Assembly: GCF_015223065.1 (NCBI RefSeq)
Contig: NZ_JADFBY010000004.1
Coordinates: 248,001 to 312,000, forward strand
Source: Mucilaginibacter sp. JRF
GTDB lineage: Bacteria; Bacteroidota; Bacteroidia; Sphingobacteriales; Sphingobacteriaceae
DNA length: 64,000 nucleotides
Direction of reading: 5' to 3'
The position numbers and the translations under genes are program-made. Shown piece after piece: positions 49,490-60,100 of the stretch (position 1 is the first letter of the stretch; every line of letters begins with the position of its first letter). The notes beneath the pieces were generated by a model. That model was not told the DNA's origin, did not search any database, and saw only the letters and a list, made by a program, of their open reading frames with translations.

Positions 49490-49954
49490 ATGAATATTGA
49501 GCAAAGGGTTACCGAACTTGTTGAGGAGAAAATAGCCGACCGCCCTGACCTGTTCATCGTAAGCATAAAGTTTCATTCGAACGGAAAGCTGATGATATTG
49601 GTTGATGGTGATAACGGCATCGGCATTGATGATTGCGTGAAGATAAGTCGCCATGTAGGTTTTCATCTTGAGGAAGAAAACACTATTGATACCGCGTACA
49701 ACCTCGAAGTATCATCGCCGGGTATTGATATGCCGCTTACGTTAACAAGGCAATACGCCAAAAACATAGGCAGGCAATTACTGGTTAAAACAACCGCCGG
49801 TGCCAAACGCGAAGGCAAGCTGTTAGCTGCCGACGAGAACACGGTGACCATTGAAGAAAAAGTAAAAGAAAAAGGGAAAAAGGCCGAACTGGTTGAAAGC
49901 GTTATCCCGGTAAATGAAATAACTGAAACCAAGGTTTTAATATCATTCAAATAA
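49490..49954 (+). CDS. rimP: Ribosome maturation factor RimP
   Basis: 154 aa. 30S-subunit maturation factor. The N-terminal alpha/beta domain (VTELVEEKIADRPDLFIVSI, GKLMILVDGDNGIGIDDCVK, ISRHVGFHLEEEN) and C-terminal SH3-like domain (YNLEVSSPGIDMPLTLTRQY to VIPVNEITETKVLISFK) are in normal order and length. The order rimP-nusA-infB is the conserved bacterial arrangement; nusA follows 4 nt later. Confidence 0.94.
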   Translation: MNIEQRVTELVEEKIADRPDLFIVSIKFHSNGKLMILVDGDNGIGIDDCVKISRHVGFHLEEENTIDTAYNLEVSSPGIDMPLTLTRQYAKNIGRQLLVKTTAGAKREGKLLAADENTVTIEEKVKEKGKKAELVESVIPVNEITETKVLISFK

Positions 49955-49958
49955 ATAA

Positions 49959-51194
49959 ATGAGCAATATTAATTTAATTGACTCTTTTCAGGAGTTCAAA
50001 GATTTTAAGAACATTGACCGCCCTACCATGATGAGCGTGCTTGAAGATGTTTTCAGAAGCATGATCAAAAAGAAATATGGTACCGACGAAAATTGCGACG
50101 TAATTGTTAACACCGACAATGGTGACTTAGAGATATGGCGCACACGCCAGATCGTAGAGGATGGCTTTAGTGAGGATGACGATCTGGAAATTGAATTGGC
50201 CGAAGCAAAACTGATTGACGAGGACTACGAGGTTGGCGACGAGCATGTAGAGCAGATCACGCTGGAAAGCTTTGGCCGCCGTGCTATTTTGGCCGCACGC
50301 CAAACACTGGTATCAAAAATATTGGAGCTTGAAAAAGACGAGATATTCAAGAAATATAAAGACCGCGTTGGCGAAGTTGTAACCGGTGAGGTTTATCAGG
50401 TTTGGAAAAAAGAAACTTTGGTACTTGATGATGAAGGCAACGAGCTTTTATTACCAAAAACCGAGCAGATACCTGCCGACTACTTTAAAAAAGGCGACAG
50501 CGTAAAAGCCGTAGTATCAAAGGTTGATATGATGAACAGCAACCCTAAGATCATCATATCGCGCACCGCGCCTGAATTCCTGCAACGTTTGTTTGAGCAG
50601 GAAGTACCGGAGATATTTGATGGTTTGATCACCATTAAAAAGATAGTTCGTGAGCCGGGCGAGAGAGCTAAGGTTGCGGTTGAATCATACGACGACCGTA
50701 TTGACCCTGTAGGCGCCTGTGTGGGCATGAAGGGTTCACGTATACATGGCATCGTTCGTGAGTTGAAGAACGAGAACATTGACGTGATCAACTTTACCAA
50801 CAATATTCAGTTATACATACAGCGTGCCCTGTCGCCAGCCAAGATCACCTCGATCAAACTTGACGACGAGAAGAAAACCGCTGCCGTTTACCTGAAACCA
50901 GACCAGGTATCACTGGCCATTGGTCGTGGCGGCCATAACATTAAACTGGCAGGTAAATTAACCGGCTACGAAATTGATGTTTACCGCGAAGCTGATGAAT
51001 TGGAGGAGGACGTTGATATTGAAGAATTCTCAGACGAGATTGACAGCTGGATACTTGACGAGTTTAAACGTGTTGGTTTAGATACCGCAAAATCGGTTTT
51101 AGCGCTTAGCCTTGCCGAATTGGTTAAACGTACTGACCTTGAAGAGGAAACCATAAAAGAAGTTGTGTCGATATTGCAAGCAGAATTTGAATAA
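49959..51194 (+). CDS. nusA: Transcription termination/antitermination protein NusA
   Basis: 411 aa. N-terminal domain (about 1-130), S1 domain (about 135-200, DRVGEVVTGEVYQVWKKETL), KH1 (about 200-275, FLQRLFEQEVPEIFDGLITI), KH2 (about 280-345, GVCVGMKGSRIHG-type GACVGMKGSRIHGIV) and a short C-terminal part (SILQAEFE) without the acidic repeats of E. coli NusA, typical of Bacteroidota. It acts at pausing and termination, so the hairpin in its own operon's leader is a natural target. It is cotranscribed with rimP. Confidence 0.95.
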   Translation: MSNINLIDSFQEFKDFKNIDRPTMMSVLEDVFRSMIKKKYGTDENCDVIVNTDNGDLEIWRTRQIVEDGFSEDDDLEIELAEAKLIDEDYEVGDEHVEQITLESFGRRAILAARQTLVSKILELEKDEIFKKYKDRVGEVVTGEVYQVWKKETLVLDDEGNELLLPKTEQIPADYFKKGDSVKAVVSKVDMMNSNPKIIISRTAPEFLQRLFEQEVPEIFDGLITIKKIVREPGERAKVAVESYDDRIDPVGACVGMKGSRIHGIVRELKNENIDVINFTNNIQLYIQRALSPAKITSIKLDDEKKTAAVYLKPDQVSLAIGRGGHNIKLAGKLTGYEIDVYREADELEEDVDIEEFSDEIDSWILDEFKRVGLDTAKSVLALSLAELVKRTDLEEETIKEVVSILQAEFE

Positions 51195-51219
51195 AATCAA
51201 TTAAGCCGATATAAAATCG

Positions 51220-51227
51220 TATTTTTG
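51220..51227 (+). promoter_or_regulatory. -7 box TATTTTTG of infB
   Basis: TATTTTTG lies 31 nt before the ATG at 51258, in the 63-nt gap after nusA, so infB has its own promoter in addition to read-through. Confidence 0.6.
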
Positions 51228-51257
51228 CAAATAGTACAAGCAGAGAAAGTATAATAA

Positions 51258-54221
51258 ATGTCAGAAGACAAAAGCATAAAATTAATTAAAGCAGTAAAGG
51301 AACTAAACATTGGTATGGGTACCATTGTCGATTTTCTGGCTACTAAAGGGTTTAAAGTTGAAAAACAACCTATGGCCAGGCTCGACAGCGATATGTACAC
51401 TACCTTGTTAAAGGAATTTGCTGCCGACAAGATCATTAAGGAAGAAGCCAAGCAGATCAGCATAGGCAAGATCAGGAAAGAGGAAGTGCCTGCCACTTCT
51501 GAAAAACCTGCTGAGCAACGCCGTTCAAAAGAATTTGAGAACGAGGAGATACTGATCAAAAACGCGGGCAACTTTACTGCACAACAAACTGAAAAGGCAA
51601 AACCGGCCGAAGCTGCCGCGCCTGCTAAAACAGATGACCGCGGCGATAACCTGCCGGGTGTAAAAGTAGTGGGTAAAATTGACCTTGACAGCTTAAATGC
51701 AAGGCCGCAGCCTGCTGCCCCAAAACCGGCTGAAGAGCCAAAACCGCAACCTGCTCCTACTCCTGCCCCTGTGGCACCGGAGGTTAAGGCAGAAGTTAAG
51801 CCCGAAGTAAAACCGGAACCACCGGTTGCTGCTCCACCTGCTCCTGTTAAAGAGGAAGCGCCTGTTGTTGTTAAAGCTCCTGAAGCCCCAAAACCGGCTC
51901 CGGTAGTTGTTGAGAACAAACCTGCGCCGCAGCCGCAACAACCGGCAGCGCCTGAAGCGCCTGCAACTGAAAATAATGAGGTGATACGTGCCAAGGCCGA
52001 GCGCCTTACAGGCCCTAATATCATCGGTAAAATACAGCTTCCGGTTAACGAGCCGAAGCGTAACCCGGTGGCATCATCATCAAACCCTAACTCGGCCGAC
52101 CATAAGCGCAAAAGAAAGCGTAAAGAAGGCGGAGGCCCTAATCAGCCTAACAACAATGGCCAGCAACAAGGCCAGGGTCAAGGACAAGGACAGGGAGGTC
52201 CGGGCGGCCGTCCTGATTTCAGGAACCGTGGTAACCATCCGGGTGGTAACAGGCCTGATAACCGTAACAACCGTAACGCTCAGCCAACTACTCCAAAAGA
52301 GGAACCATCTGAAAAAGATATACAAGATCAAATTAAGGCAACACTTGCACGCTTAAGCGGCGCGGGTAAATCGGGTAAGTTTGCACAGCGTGCAAAATTC
52401 CGTCGCCAAAAACGTGATGACGTAGCCGCCAACGCCGAAGAACTGGCAATGGAGCAGGAAGCACAATCAAGGGTACTTAAAGTAACCGAGTTTGTAACCG
52501 CTAACGAGCTTGCATCAATGATGGATGTGCCGGTAACGCAGATCATCTCAACTTGTATGAGTTTGGGCATGTTCGTATCCATCAACCAAAGGCTGGATGC
52601 TGAAACCCTGACCATTGTTGCCGATGAATTTGGTTACCAGATAGAATTTGTTAAACCGGAGGATGAGGAAACCAACCTTGAGGAGGTTGATGATCCGGCA
52701 GATCTGATCCCACGTGCGCCGATCGTAACCATCATGGGTCACGTTGACCACGGTAAAACATCATTACTGGATTTTATACGCAACACCAACGTAATTGGCG
52801 GTGAGGCCGGTGGTATAACCCAGCACATTGGTGCTTACGAGGTTACATTGCCTGAAAATAAGGGTAAGATCACCTTCCTGGATACGCCGGGTCACGAAGC
52901 CTTTACGGCGATGCGTGCACGTGGTGCCCAGGTAACAGATATTGTTATCATCGTGATAGCTGCTGACGATAGCGTGATGCCGCAAACCCGCGAGGCCATA
53001 AACCACGCGCAGGCTGCCGGTGCACCGATCATCTTCGCTTTCAATAAAATTGATAAACCAGGCGCCAATGCCGATAAGGTACGTGAGCAGCTGGCTACCA
53101 TGAACATATTGGTTGAAGAATGGGGCGGTAAATACCAGTCGCAGGAAATTTCGGCCAAATCAGGTCTTAATGTTGATAAACTTTTAGAGAAGATATTACT
53201 TGAGGCCGAATTGCTTGAATTAAAAGCTAACCCGAACAAACGTGCCGTAGGTACCGTTATTGAGGCAGCTTTAGATAAAGGCCGTGGTATTGTTACTACT
53301 ATATTGGTACAGGCCGGCCGCCTTAAAGTGGGCGACCCGATACTGGCAGGCTGTTACAGCGGCCGTGTTAAGGCATTGACTAATGAACGCGGTATGCGTG
53401 TTGAATCAGCAGGCCCATCTACACCGGTACAGGTGCTGGGTATGCAGGGTGCCCCTACCGCGGGCGATAAGTTCAACGCGATGGATAGCGAACCTGAAGC
53501 ACGTGAAATAGCCAACAAACGTTTGCAATTACAACGCGAGCAAGGCTTACGTACGCAGAAACACATTACGCTTGATGAGATCGGCCGCCGTTTGGCAGTG
53601 GGTAACTTCAAGGAACTTAACATCATTGTTAAAGGTGACGTTGATGGTTCAATCGAGGCATTGTCTGACTCATTGCTGAAACTATCTACCGAGCAGATAC
53701 AGGTTAACATCATATCAAAAGCAGTTGGTCAGATCTCTGAATCTGACGTATTGCTGGCTTCGGCATCTGATGCGATCATCATCGGTTTCCAGGTGCGCCC
53801 TTCAGGCAGTGCCCGTAAACTGGCCGAGCAGGAGCAAATTGATATCAGGCTTTACTCTATCATCTACGACGCGATCAACGAGATCAAGGCGGCGATGGAA
53901 GGTATGCTTGCGCCAACCTTTGAGGAGAAGATCGTTGCTAACGTTGAGATACGTGAAACCTTCAAGATCAGCAAGGTGGGTACCATTGCAGGTTGTATGG
54001 TGTTAGATGGTAAAATTACCCGTAACAGTAAGATACGCATCATCCGCGAGGGTGTGGTAATTTACACCGGCGAGCTTGCATCACTTAAACGTTATAAAGA
54101 TGACGTGAAAGAAGTGAACGCCGGTTACGAGTGTGGTTTGAACATCCAAAACTTTAACAACATTGAAGTAGGCGACATAGTTGAAGCTTACGAAAACGTT
54201 GAAGTTAAACGTAAACTGTAA
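51258..54221 (+). CDS. infB: Translation initiation factor IF-2
   Basis: 987 aa. IF-2 is the GTPase that places initiator tRNA on the ribosome. The N-terminal helical IF2_N part ([20 protein letters not shown]) is followed by a long Pro/Ala/Lys/Glu linker (residues about 110-260) and a Gln/Gly/Asn-rich patch (about 295-350, [16 protein letters not shown]). The GTPase core starts with [13 protein letters not shown] at residue 493, then DTPGHEAF and NKIDK, and domains II-IV follow. The composition of the long linker is low-complexity and explains the large antisense open frame. A terminator follows. Confidence 0.96.
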   Translation: MSEDKSIKLIKAVKELNIGMGTIVDFLATKGFKVEKQPMARLDSDMYTTLLKEFAADKIIKEEAKQISIGKIRKEEVPATSEKPAEQRRSKEFENEEILIKNAGNFTAQQTEKAKPAEAAAPAKTDDRGDNLPGVKVVGKIDLDSLNARPQPAAPKPAEEPKPQPAPTPAPVAPEVKAEVKPEVKPEPPVAAPPAPVKEEAPVVVKAPEAPKPAPVVVENKPAPQPQQPAAPEAPATENNEVIRAKAERLTGPNIIGKIQLPVNEPKRNPVASSSNPNSADHKRKRKRKEGGGPNQPNNNGQQQGQGQGQGQGGPGGRPDFRNRGNHPGGNRPDNRNNRNAQPTTPKEEPSEKDIQDQIKATLARLSGAGKSGKFAQRAKFRRQKRDDVAANAEELAMEQEAQSRVLKVTEFVTANELASMMDVPVTQIISTCMSLGMFVSINQRLDAETLTIVADEFGYQIEFVKPEDEETNLEEVDDPADLIPRAPIVTIMGHVDHGKTSLLDFIRNTNVIGGEAGGITQHIGAYEVTLPENKGKITFLDTPGHEAFTAMRARGAQVTDIVIIVIAADDSVMPQTREAINHAQAAGAPIIFAFNKIDKPGANADKVREQLATMNILVEEWGGKYQSQEISAKSGLNVDKLLEKILLEAELLELKANPNKRAVGTVIEAALDKGRGIVTTILVQAGRLKVGDPILAGCYSGRVKALTNERGMRVESAGPSTPVQVLGMQGAPTAGDKFNAMDSEPEAREIANKRLQLQREQGLRTQKHITLDEIGRRLAVGNFKELNIIVKGDVDGSIEALSDSLLKLSTEQIQVNIISKAVGQISESDVLLASASDAIIIGFQVRPSGSARKLAEQEQIDIRLYSIIYDAINEIKAAMEGMLAPTFEEKIVANVEIRETFKISKVGTIAGCMVLDGKITRNSKIRIIREGVVIYTGELASLKRYKDDVKEVNAGYECGLNIQNFNNIEVGDIVEAYENVEVKRKL

Positions 54222-54247
54222 CAGTTTAAAAACTGATATACATACTT

Positions 54248-54276
54248 AAGGCTTGCCAATCGGCAAGCCTTTTTTG
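54248..54276 (+). terminator. Intrinsic terminator after infB
   Basis: AAGGCTTGCC (54248-54257) / GGCAAGCCTT (54262-54271), followed by TTTTTTG. Confidence 0.9.
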
Positions 54277-54316
54277 TTACTCTATAATCTCCTTATAAAA
54301 GAAAAATAAATAAATA

Positions 54317-54350
54317 TTTGTTTTATTACGAAATTTTCGTAGATTTACGA
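54317..54350 (+). promoter_or_regulatory. blaI promoter with overlapping palindromic operators
   Basis: TTTG (54317-54320) and TAGATTTA (54340-54347) are spaced like -33/-7. TACGAAATTTTCGTA (54327-54341) is a perfect 15-bp palindrome, and TCGTAGATTTACGA (54337-54350) a second inverted repeat that overlaps it. Their position over the promoter suits repression by the BlaI-type gene at 54368. Confidence 0.6.
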
Positions 54351-54367
54351 TATAATAGTAATCTGTA

Positions 54368-54733
54368 ATGGAAAAACTTACACAACAGGAAGAAGAAGCA
54401 ATGCAGGTGGTATGGCAAAAAGCGCCGGCGTTTGTAAAAGACTTTTTAGATGCCATGCCCGAGCCTAAACCGCCTTACACCACCCTGGCATCAACCATAA
54501 AAAACCTGGAGAAAAAGGGCTATGTACAAGGCGAAAAAATGGCCAATTCGTATCGCTACTCCCCGCTTATAAAAGCAGAGGAATACAAAGCCAAATTCAT
54601 GAAAGGCTTTGTGAAGGATTATTTTAAAAGCTCCTACAAAGACCTGATCGCGTTCTTTGCCAAAGAGGAAAAAATTAGTGCCGATGAACTGAAAGAGATC
54701 ATCAGCATGATTGAAAAAGGTGATAACAAATAA
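54368..54733 (+). CDS. BlaI/MecI/CopY family transcriptional repressor
   Basis: 121 aa. Winged helix (LTQQEEEAMQVVWQKAPAFV, TLASTIKNLEKKGYV, YRYSPLIKAEEYKAKF) and dimerisation helix (DELKEIISMIEKG). BlaI-type repressors pair with an M56 membrane metalloprotease that senses a signal and inactivates them. The M56 gene starts 11 nt downstream. The palindromes upstream are probably its operators. The signal need not be a beta-lactam; no beta-lactamase is adjacent. Confidence 0.92.
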   Translation: MEKLTQQEEEAMQVVWQKAPAFVKDFLDAMPEPKPPYTTLASTIKNLEKKGYVQGEKMANSYRYSPLIKAEEYKAKFMKGFVKDYFKSSYKDLIAFFAKEEKISADELKEIISMIEKGDNK

Positions 54734-54744
54734 ACCCTACCGCT

Positions 54745-56454
54745 ATGCCTGTCATATTTGAATACTTGTTAAAGCTATCTATCAGCATTGCTGTAATCCA
54801 TCTGTTTTACCTACTGGTGCTGCGCAGGCTTACCTTTTATAACTTAAACCGATGGTATCTGGCGGGCTATACGGCGTTATGCTTTGTGATACCTTTTATT
54901 GATGTATCAACCATCACAGCCAATGTTAGTGACCAATCAGTGGTACACATTATACCAACTGTACAAGCCATCAGCGGCAAAGCTACAGTTCCGTCTGTGA
55001 TCGAAGTAAGCCAGGCTACCGATTGGTGGCAGTTTAGCCTGTATGTTTTGGCAGCGGGTTCTGCTGCGTTGCTTCTCCGATTAGCCGGGCAATTATTCGC
55101 GCTCCGCAAAATAAAACGAACAGCTACGGCTATAAGCGATGGCGATACACCTATTTATCATACCGATAAGGAGATAACACCTTTCTCCTTCGGCAATAAC
55201 ATATACCTCAACAAAAACCTGCATACCGAGGCCGAACTGGAGGAGATCATTCTGCACGAATATGTCCACGTAAAGCAGCTGCATACCTTTGATATTATAT
55301 TGGCCGAGCTGCTGTGCATCATCAACTGGTATAATCCGTTCGCATGGTTCATGAGGCACAGTATCAGGCAAAATCTGGAATACATTGCAGATGATAACGT
55401 AGTGAATACAGGCTTAGATAAAAAGGCTTATCAATATCATTTACTCAAAGTTATTGGTGTACCGCAGTACCGCATAGCCAATCAATTCAACTTTTCATCC
55501 CTAAAAAACCGTATCATGATGATGAACAAAGTACGCTCCGCTAAGATAAATCTGTTAAAATTCATGTTCATACTGCCGCTGCTGGCCGTTATTTTGGTGG
55601 CTTTCCGCAATCAGTTATTGCCGCAGCAAAAAGGACAATTGACGTATGCTATTATATTTTATGATATTGATACGCACCAACGCTTAAGTGATGTTGAAGT
55701 AAAAGAAATATACGGCAACAAAACATACAAGGCCGATGCTAAAGGATATACAGCCATGCCGGTAAACATCCAAAAAGATAAGGCATTGCACATAAGCCTT
55801 AGTTTTAAAAAGAGTGGTTATCTGGATGCCGAACGCCGCTTTCAATACCCGGTACACAGAAAGCAGGAAAGATCGGTTATTGAAATGATAGGCCTAAGTA
55901 AAACCAAGAATGCCAACTGTAAGGAATGCGCTAAATTTTCGGCAATTATGCAGCCATCTGCAAACACAGGCAATGCACTAAAAACTGATGCTGACTATTT
56001 TTACAATGCAGTTTCAAAAAGCAGGTCTGCTACTGCACGGAAAAAGAAACAGTCTGTGGCTTCAAAACCTAAAATCTGGAGAACATCAGCCGTATCAATT
56101 TCTATAACCGAGAAAGGCAAACCTAAAACATCGGTCAGCGCACATGATTCACTGGTGATAGATACCGCCAAAAAAATGATGACCTTTTATGGCAAAGTAA
56201 AAGTTCAGGATGGCGACAAAACCATTACAGCTAACAAAATGACCTTGCCACAAAATACCTGGCTCGGCTGGACAAATGCACTCCTGTTGATTGATGGAGT
56301 TGAACATCCTGTTGAAGATTTGCAGAATGTAGATGAAAAAAGTGTTACGTCTATCGAAATACTAAAAGATGCATCAGCCACTGCCCTATATGGCTCAAGA
56401 GCAATGAACGGTGTTGTACGGGTACAAACCAAAAAGCACACAGAGAAGAACTAA
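54745..56454 (+). CDS. M56 (BlaR1-like) membrane protease with plug-like C-terminus
   Basis: 569 aa. Several N-terminal helices (FEYLLKLSISIAVIHLFYLL, WQFSLYVLAAGSAALLLRLA), then the M56 zinc site HEYVHVKQLHTFD (HExxH at 171-175) and a further helix (ILKFMFILPLLAVILVAF, about 271-290). After it comes a carboxypeptidase-regulatory-like segment (FYDIDTHQRLSDVEVKEIYG), a charged region (RKKKQSVASKPKIWR) and a terminal piece VTSIEILKDASATALYGSRA that matches the plug signature of TonB/SusC receptors. No penicillin-binding domain is present, unlike BlaR1 of Firmicutes. It presumably cleaves the BlaI-type repressor upon a signal. Confidence 0.88.
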   Translation: MPVIFEYLLKLSISIAVIHLFYLLVLRRLTFYNLNRWYLAGYTALCFVIPFIDVSTITANVSDQSVVHIIPTVQAISGKATVPSVIEVSQATDWWQFSLYVLAAGSAALLLRLAGQLFALRKIKRTATAISDGDTPIYHTDKEITPFSFGNNIYLNKNLHTEAELEEIILHEYVHVKQLHTFDIILAELLCIINWYNPFAWFMRHSIRQNLEYIADDNVVNTGLDKKAYQYHLLKVIGVPQYRIANQFNFSSLKNRIMMMNKVRSAKINLLKFMFILPLLAVILVAFRNQLLPQQKGQLTYAIIFYDIDTHQRLSDVEVKEIYGNKTYKADAKGYTAMPVNIQKDKALHISLSFKKSGYLDAERRFQYPVHRKQERSVIEMIGLSKTKNANCKECAKFSAIMQPSANTGNALKTDADYFYNAVSKSRSATARKKKQSVASKPKIWRTSAVSISITEKGKPKTSVSAHDSLVIDTAKKMMTFYGKVKVQDGDKTITANKMTLPQNTWLGWTNALLLIDGVEHPVEDLQNVDEKSVTSIEILKDASATALYGSRAMNGVVRVQTKKHTEKN

Positions 56455-56455
56455 C

Positions 56456-57061
56456 CTACGCCTTCAATAAATTACCGGCAAACACCTGCCAATGTGGGGC
56501 TGACAGGCCGTGACGGGCCGTTAGCCCTACAATGTAATTACGAGCCTTATCTAACAAGTTACCATCGGTATTTGGCTTTTCGTTACGGCCATGCACCTCG
56601 GCGCTTAGTTTGTTGCCGTTGCGCTCCACAATAAAAGTATTGGTTGAGCCATGCCCGAAAAAGTGCGCTACCTCTGCCTGGCTATGCGGATTGGCTATCG
56701 GCCTAACGGTCATTACATAATATTCGGCATCACCGGTTTCATCTTCCAGTTCGTGCACTTCTTCAATACGCACCCAATCGTACCCATCACCACCGGCCGG
56801 ACCAGGGCCAGGCATATCCACATAAAATATGTCGCCTTTCTCGGCTATCTTGTAGGCCACATTCCCTTGCGCATCGGTAATGGCGAAGGTTGAACCTGCC
56901 TGCCCTACAAACTGATGCCAGTTACCCACATCCTTAAGCCGGTTTTTAATCAGCATAAAGTGCTTATGCGCCTCAATAGGCGAGCTTAATCCGGTAAACT
57001 CAACAATATCGTTATGTTCGCCTTCGGTTTGTTCGGGAATGAATTTGCGGGTAGCCTCCAT
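56456..57061 (-). CDS. Conserved hypothetical protein
   Basis: 201 aa from MEATRKFIPEQTEGEHND (57061; the open frame starts at 57088). No signal peptide. A globular alpha/beta protein with FTGLSSPIEAHKHFMLIKNR, AITDAQGNVAYKIAEKGDIF, YVDMPGPGPAGGDGYDWVRI, VAHFFGHGSTNTFIVERN and VHGRNEKPNTDGNLLDKARN. No named family recognised; no metal site or enzyme motif is apparent. It converges on the M56 gene with 1 nt between the stop codons. Confidence 0.7.
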   Translation of the reverse strand: MEATRKFIPEQTEGEHNDIVEFTGLSSPIEAHKHFMLIKNRLKDVGNWHQFVGQAGSTFAITDAQGNVAYKIAEKGDIFYVDMPGPGPAGGDGYDWVRIEEVHELEDETGDAEYYVMTVRPIANPHSQAEVAHFFGHGSTNTFIVERNGNKLSAEVHGRNEKPNTDGNLLDKARNYIVGLTARHGLSAPHWQVFAGNLLKA

Positions 57062-57127
57062 AGGTGTGTTTTGGTGATAACAAAACAAGGGCTACTGTGT
57101 TCGGTAGTATTTAAATTTAACCTGATG

Positions 57128-60100
57128 CTATTGCAGCAACAGCTTCAGGTTAATACCAAAATTGGTGAACGATGTATTAAAGCTTTGCGAAGTATAAGGG
57201 CGTGTAATATTTGAATCGTAAAAGATATTGAGGTTAAAGCGCTGGTTGATCACGTAGTCAATTGCCGGGCGCAGGGTAATGTTTTGCGCGCCCGATGATA
57301 TTTCGGCAGATTGAACATCGGCACGATAGATCAATGTTTTATTATCGCGCAGGGCAACATCCAGCTTAAAGTTCACATCGTTATTATTGCGCGAGTTACC
57401 GAACAAACCGAACGGGAATTTGAACTTAGTAGTACGATAGCCAAAGCCCAGCACCACAATGTTCTCATTCAATTGCGCTAACTGGCTGTTCAGCAAACTC
57501 AGGCTAAGCGTACGGCTCTTGCGGTATTCAAAGTTGGCCGTCATGCTATTTTTAAAGCGGATATCCATACCTACCAGCGGTACGAATTGCTCAAATATGG
57601 TAACCTGTGAAAACTGGTAATAAGGCAAAAAGTCGGCATCAACATCCCTGGAGTTCACCGCGCCATTCTGCTCCTGGTATTGCAGCAGCGTGGTATAGCC
57701 ATTTACGTTGTATGATGAACGATAGCCATGTCGCAGGTCGAACGAGTCGAAGAAATCCGAAAGCAGCGGCATACGGCTTAATCCGCTGTAATTTATCTGC
57801 CAGTTAGGTATCGGCACAGATGGGAATGGGTTTAGGTTATAGCTTGCCGCGTTCTTGCCTGTATACGCCGCCAAAAACGAGGTAACCAATACATCCTGCG
57901 AGTTTGGCCCGTAGCCATCGGCATAACCATCAGTAACACCTGCCGAGTTAGGGTTGCCCCTACCCAAACGCTGCGATACTACCGAACGGTTTTGCAGGAA
58001 TTGCTGAAACACGCTCGACAAATTATCAATGCCACTGGTGCCCTTAAACGCCGTAGCCAGCGACAGGAACGACACGCTATAGCTACCCGTAGTTACCGGA
58101 CTCAGCTCCTCAAACTGACCTGATGTTTGCTGGAATTTATAATTAGTCTGGAAGTTACGATCCTTGGTGCGGAAGGCGATCAGTTCGATACGCAGATCCT
58201 TTATCGGTTCAATAGTACCTTTCAGCCTGATATCCTCATTAAAGGTTTTAACGTAGAGCTGATTCTGCAACGAATCGGTAGAGAGCCAGCCATTGGCAAC
58301 CGCTTTGGCCCTTATATCTGCCTGACTACCCAGCACAAAGGCCAGCCCCGGCGCCCCGTAACCCAGATCCTGCCCGAATACATCGGTAATAGGCATATAG
58401 CCCGGCAAAAACGTACCCTCCGTTCGTGTAAGGGTACCGCTCAGGTTTTTTAAACTGGTGAGTAACCCAACCCAAAAACTTCCCTTATTGTTCGGGTTAT
58501 TAGCCCTGCGGATGAACGGGAACTTGTTGTACAAGCTCACAAAATTCAGCGTCGGGTTAAGCTGAATGGTGCGCGCGTTCTGTATGCTGTTACCTACCTG
58601 CAATTGCGGGTCGCGCAGGGAAAACTCCGGTTGCGATTGCCAGTTAAAGTGCGTGCTGTAACGCAATATGGCCGATGTCCAATTCAGGCCCGGTATTTTG
58701 TTTATTGGTGTGGTATAGTTAAAGTTTAGCGTGTGGCTGTAATTGGTGGTACGCCCCAGGCTTTTCAGATTCTCCCACAGGGTATCACGCTTTAAACCAT
58801 TGATACGCCCGGCGGGTTCATCTACTACCGAGAGGTTAGTGGCATCAATATCCATCTGTAATGATTTGGATATATTCCAGCCGATACCATACACACGGGT
58901 AATGTTAAAGTTCTTGTTAAATGTTGTAGGTATAGTGCTTGATGGTATGGCGATAGCGTTCAGAGGATCATTATTCAGGCGCAGGGTATTTTCTGAATAG
59001 AACCTGTCGAAATTGATACTGAAGTTCAACCTTGATGGCAGCAAACTAAAATTAATATCGCGGAACAAGGCCAGCAGGTTGTTCTTAATGCGCTTCTCAA
59101 ACGGCGCGTAATATTTAGGCTGATTGCTGTAATTATATGCCAGCCCGAACCGGTAAGTTTTTTGCAGATCGAGCTCGGTAACGTAATCATGGTGCTGATA
59201 CTCGGTGTAGGCATAGCTCACGCTAAGGTTCTCTACATCCCAAATACGTACCGGTGCCGATGGATCTGTTCGTGCCTTATGTACGTTGGTAAAGTTGAAG
59301 CTTTTGCGCACGGTATAATCTTCAGATACCTTACGTATCGAATCGCGCTGCTGTTCGCTTTTGGCGGCGGCCAGCCTGTCTTTCAGTTCAACATCACCCA
59401 GGGCAGGGTCAAACTGTGGTGTACCTTTTTGGGTAGATACGTTGATGTAGGCCGGTATGCGTATACCGCTCTTGTTCGGGAAGAACTTGCCCAGCTCGGC
59501 ATTAGCGGCAACATCCAGCAATTGGTTATCGCTGCGGCTGCGTTCGCTCACGCGGGAATCCAACGCGCCAAAGCCAACGGTGCTTTTACTGCCCGATACG
59601 GTTACATCGGCAAAATCGGCCAGCTTGGCGTTAAAGCGTACCGCTGCAGCCCATCCCCCACGTTGGTCAAAGTCCGTAAGACGCAACTCATCATACCATA
59701 AGGTAGCAGTTTTGGGCAGGCCATCGTCGTTATCATTTGTTTTAAGCGGATTGCGAATACCCAGCATAATGGTGCGCAAACGGCTCAGATCGGGCTGACC
59801 TTTTATTAATACCTTTTTGCCGTTCTCAACATAAGTATATATCGAGTTAAGGGGCACACCTGCATTGTTACGGGCCAGCTTGGCACGGGTTAACAAGGCC
59901 AGTTCCAGGTCAATCTGGTTTTGTTCAGGCCATATCGAACCGGGATCGCGTGTGCCGGGCAGCGTGATCTTTAGCGGCACCTCGTATTCGTAATAGTTAT
60001 CCTGGTAATCAACCCCTAAACGAATAAACGCGCTGATATCATTATCATTTAACTGATCGCCCTCGGCATGCACAAAGGCCTGTAACCTTTTGTACGAGCG

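Noticed and set aside
51197..52111. 304-aa Ala/Gly-rich open frame opposite infB
   Set aside because: Arises from the antisense of the Pro/Lys/Glu-rich linker of IF-2; low-complexity only.
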